DNA of 15,032 bases from JBJXGC01 sp046154545 (lineage in GTDB: Bacteria; Chloroflexota; Dehalococcoidia; Tepidiformales; Tepidiformaceae). The notes below the pieces were generated by a model. It saw only the letters and a list, made by a program, of their open reading frames with translations, searched no databases and was not told the DNA's origin. This document shows, piece by piece, positions 13,384 to 15,032 of this stretch. Where the stretch lies: NCBI GenBank assembly GCA_046154545.1, contig JBJXGC010000311.1:1-15032 (forward strand). The letters are read 5' to 3'. The position numbers were made by a program, and so were the translations under genes. Position 1 is the stretch's first letter, and every line of letters begins with the position of its first letter.

Positions 13384-14319
13384 GACATCGAGCCGCGCCT
13401 TCACGGCATCGGACCCGTAATAGCCCCAGCCGCCCCCACCCCAGCCCGCCATCACAATGAGCATGCGGTAGAGGCCGAAGGCTTCGTAGTAGGCCATGTC
13501 CGCCAGCGGCTGCCCGGTGACGGCTTCGTACGCGTCCGATAGCACCGTCCGGCCGGGCTCGTCAGCGTATCCGCCGAAGATCGCCACCAGGGCAGCGTAA
13601 AACCCGAGGTCGCCCCGCGGGTCGCCGATTGCGGCCAGTTCCCAATCGACGACAGCCACCACCGTGTCCCCGCGAAAGAGGTAGTTTCCCGGGTTGGGGT
13701 CACCGTGCACGAGGCTGAAGCGGGCGCCGGCCGGCTCGTTCCCCAGGAGGTAGCGTTCGAGCGCCTGGGTCAGCGGCATCCGGTCGGTGCCCATCCGCGC
13801 CGCCCGCACCCGCCACTGGGCCAGTTCACAGGCGATCGGCGATACCCCCTGCCCGCCCTCCGGGAGCAGGAACCCCAGGCCCTGCGCCCGCCAGTCCACC
13901 GCATGGACCGCCGCCAACGCCGCGGCCGCGGCCGGTAGCCGGGGCGACCGCCCGTCGTACCAGAAGAGCGGCAGCGTCTCGCACCTCAACCGGTACATCA
14001 GATAGAACGGCGCCCCCAGTATGGCCGCGCCGGCTTCGTAACAGAGGACGGCCGGCACCGGCACCTCCGTCCCCGCCAGCGCCCGCATCACCCGGAACTG
14101 GCGGCCCACGTCATACGGCGCGAGAATGCCGTCCCGGCGTTCGGGGCGCAGCACGAGTGGCAGCGTGTGCGTCATCCCGCCTGCCACGACCTCAACGTCG
14201 ATCGCTGCCGTACTGTTGCTCGCCCCCGCCGGCATGTTCCCGACCCGTGTGATCGTCACCGAATCGGCGCCCGGGAAACGGGCCGCGAGGTACTCGCTCA
14301 GCGTCGTCCGCCAGTCCAC
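13348..14319 (-). CDS. Phosphotransferase-family protein (APH/choline-kinase fold), GTG start
   Basis: This 323-residue protein has the aminoglycoside-phosphotransferase fold, which moves phosphate from ATP to a small hydroxylated substrate. The N-lobe begins VDWRTTLSEYLAARFPG, with a Gly-rich loop at NMPAGASN and LVLRPE providing the usual beta-strand (about 55-60). The catalytic loop LVHGDPNPGN (203-212) has Asp207 and Asn212. The metal-binding motif VVDWELAAIGDPRGDLG (223-239) has Asp225. I chose GTG 14319 because it lies 2 bp after the stop of the upstream gene and begins like its relatives (xDWRTxL); an ATG further in (14235) would cut the N-lobe, and the frame is open to 14454 inside the neighbour. 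The substrate is unknown. Related bacterial proteins resemble the kinase part of ACAD10/11 rather than true resistance enzymes. Its 3' end overlaps phoR. Confidence 0.83.
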   Translation of the reverse strand: MDWRTTLSEYLAARFPGADSVTITRVGNMPAGASNSTAAIDVEVVAGGMTHTLPLVLRPERRDGILAPYDVGRQFRVMRALAGTEVPVPAVLCYEAGAAILGAPFYLMYRLRCETLPLFWYDGRSPRLPAAAAALAAVHAVDWRAQGLGFLLPEGGQGVSPIACELAQWRVRAARMGTDRMPLTQALERYLLGNEPAGARFSLVHGDPNPGNYLFRGDTVVAVVDWELAAIGDPRGDLGFYAALVAIFGGYADEPGRTVLSDAYEAVTGQPLADMAYYEAFGLYRMLIVMAGWGGGGWGYYGSDAVKARLDVLLGPGWAGALA

Positions 14320-14321
14320 CG

Positions 14322-15032
14322 TTAGAGCTCGGCCAGCGCCGCCGTGAGCAGGCGGGCGAGATCGTCCCACGAATACCAGGGGTCGCTTCCGTTGAACGCC
14401 CGCCAGCCGTGATAGATCACGCCAAGCTCCCAGAGCCAGCGCGCCCGGAACCACTCCATCTCCGCGATCGCCGTCACCGCCGCCTCGCCGTACATCCGGA
14501 CGAATGGCGCATCCTGGGCCGCGCAGAACGGCGCCCCCTTGAGATGGGAGAGCGCCACCAGCTGCCCCACATCCGACCGGCGGTCGCTGATTCGCGCCTG
14601 CTCCCAGTCCACGACCGCCACCACCTCGCCCTTGCGGAAGAGGTAGTTGAACACGTTGATGTCGCCCTGGCAGAGCACCAGCGGACCACCATCCGGGATG
14701 GACCGCCGCAAGGTCTCAAGCGCCCGATCGAGCAGCGGTTCGTGGCCCGGGACGAACGTCCGCAGACGCAGTTCGATGGCGTCGAGTTCGCCGGTCAAGG
14801 CCGCCTGGGTGGTCGCCGGCACGCCCAGGAACGCCAGCCCGAGCGCCCGCCAGGGCACAGCATGGACCTCGGCGACGGCCGCCGTGAATGCCGCGTAGCT
14901 CGCTTCCGGGCCTGCCACACCCATGTGTGGGGCATCGACCCACTCCATCGCAATGAACGGCGCCCCCAGCACCGAAGCGTCCGGCTCGCTCCCCAGGAGC
15001 TCTGGCACCGGGACCCGTGATGGGCGCAGGCG
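14322..15032 (-). CDS. Phosphotransferase-family protein (APH fold), partial, with QGD catalytic loop
   Basis: The frame is open to the right edge, so the N-terminus lies outside; 236 residues are visible, starting RLRPSRVPVPELLG, in the hinge between lobes. GAPFIAMEWV is the hinge strand. The catalytic loop reads LCQGDINVFNYLF: the usual His of HGD is Gln, while the catalytic Asp and the Asn six residues away are kept. VVDWEQARISDRRSDVGQ gives the metal-binding Asp and the following acidic positions, but the usual GDP becomes SDR. It is followed 2 bp later by a second gene of the same family, so the pair is translationally linked and probably arose by an old duplication; they are similar in motif order but diverged in sequence. 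The substrate is unknown. Confidence 0.82.
   Translation of the reverse strand, partial: RLRPSRVPVPELLGSEPDASVLGAPFIAMEWVDAPHMGVAGPEASYAAFTAAVAEVHAVPWRALGLAFLGVPATTQAALTGELDAIELRLRTFVPGHEPLLDRALETLRRSIPDGGPLVLCQGDINVFNYLFRKGEVVAVVDWEQARISDRRSDVGQLVALSHLKGAPFCAAQDAPFVRMYGEAAVTAIAEMEWFRARWLWELGVIYHGWRAFNGSDPWYSWDDLARLLTAALAEL

Noticed and set aside
13348..15032. Antibiotic-resistance kinases
   Set aside because: Only the general APH-fold motifs are present. Such genes are common in environmental bacteria with metabolic roles, and nothing here indicates an aminoglycoside or macrolide substrate.

Overview
The window is a GC-rich, densely coded stretch of bacterial chromosome with strong C/G third-position bias. 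The set of genes (a cell-surface protein with a 'YQGRL ... SPRQPxTAAPYALYA' domain, two tandem phosphotransferase-family genes, and GTG starts) is compatible with a Chloroflexota-like bacterium. That is an inference from gene flavour; no marker gene here settles it. There is no phage, integrase, transposase, CRISPR array or rRNA.

Layout, left to right. (1) At 1-1514 (+) the 3' part of a helical-backbone metal-receptor (BtuF-like) gene overlaps by 4 bases a gene for a membrane-anchored alpha/beta hydrolase. (2) At 1515-1752, between convergent genes, lies a repeat cluster: two exact 49-bp direct copies plus a shorter inverted copy, all hairpin-forming. (3) At 1753-2919 (-) is nagA, followed by a leader containing a run of 7-bp tandem repeats. 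(4) At 3019-4386 (-) a translationally coupled pair encodes two exported proteins of unknown function, and a divergent promoter region separates it from (5) mgtE (+, 4579-5925). (6) A complete tRNA-His (GUG) gene lies on the minus strand at 5958-6034.

(7) The core of the window is a complete phosphate-starvation module. pstS, pstC, pstA, pstB and phoU run on the minus strand (10723 down to 6112). phoB and phoR diverge on the plus strand (11112-13383). PstS captures phosphate outside the membrane, PstCAB imports it, PhoU links transporter state to the sensor kinase PhoR, and PhoR phosphorylates PhoB. Candidate PhoB sites (TTAA pairs repeated at exactly 11 bp) lie upstream of pstS and again between pstS and pstC, next to a 12-bp perfect hairpin. 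This suggests that pstS and pstCAB-phoU are separable transcription units. The 388-bp pstS/phoB intergenic region is rich in dyads. (8) At 13348-15032 (-) are two tandem APH-fold phosphotransferase genes. The upstream one runs off the window and has Gln where the usual catalytic-loop His stands. The downstream one overlaps the end of phoR by 36 bp, tail to tail.

Most of the window is ordinary chromosome. The parts that deserve a second look are the exported protein pair, the intergenic repeats, and the regulatory DNA around the pst genes.
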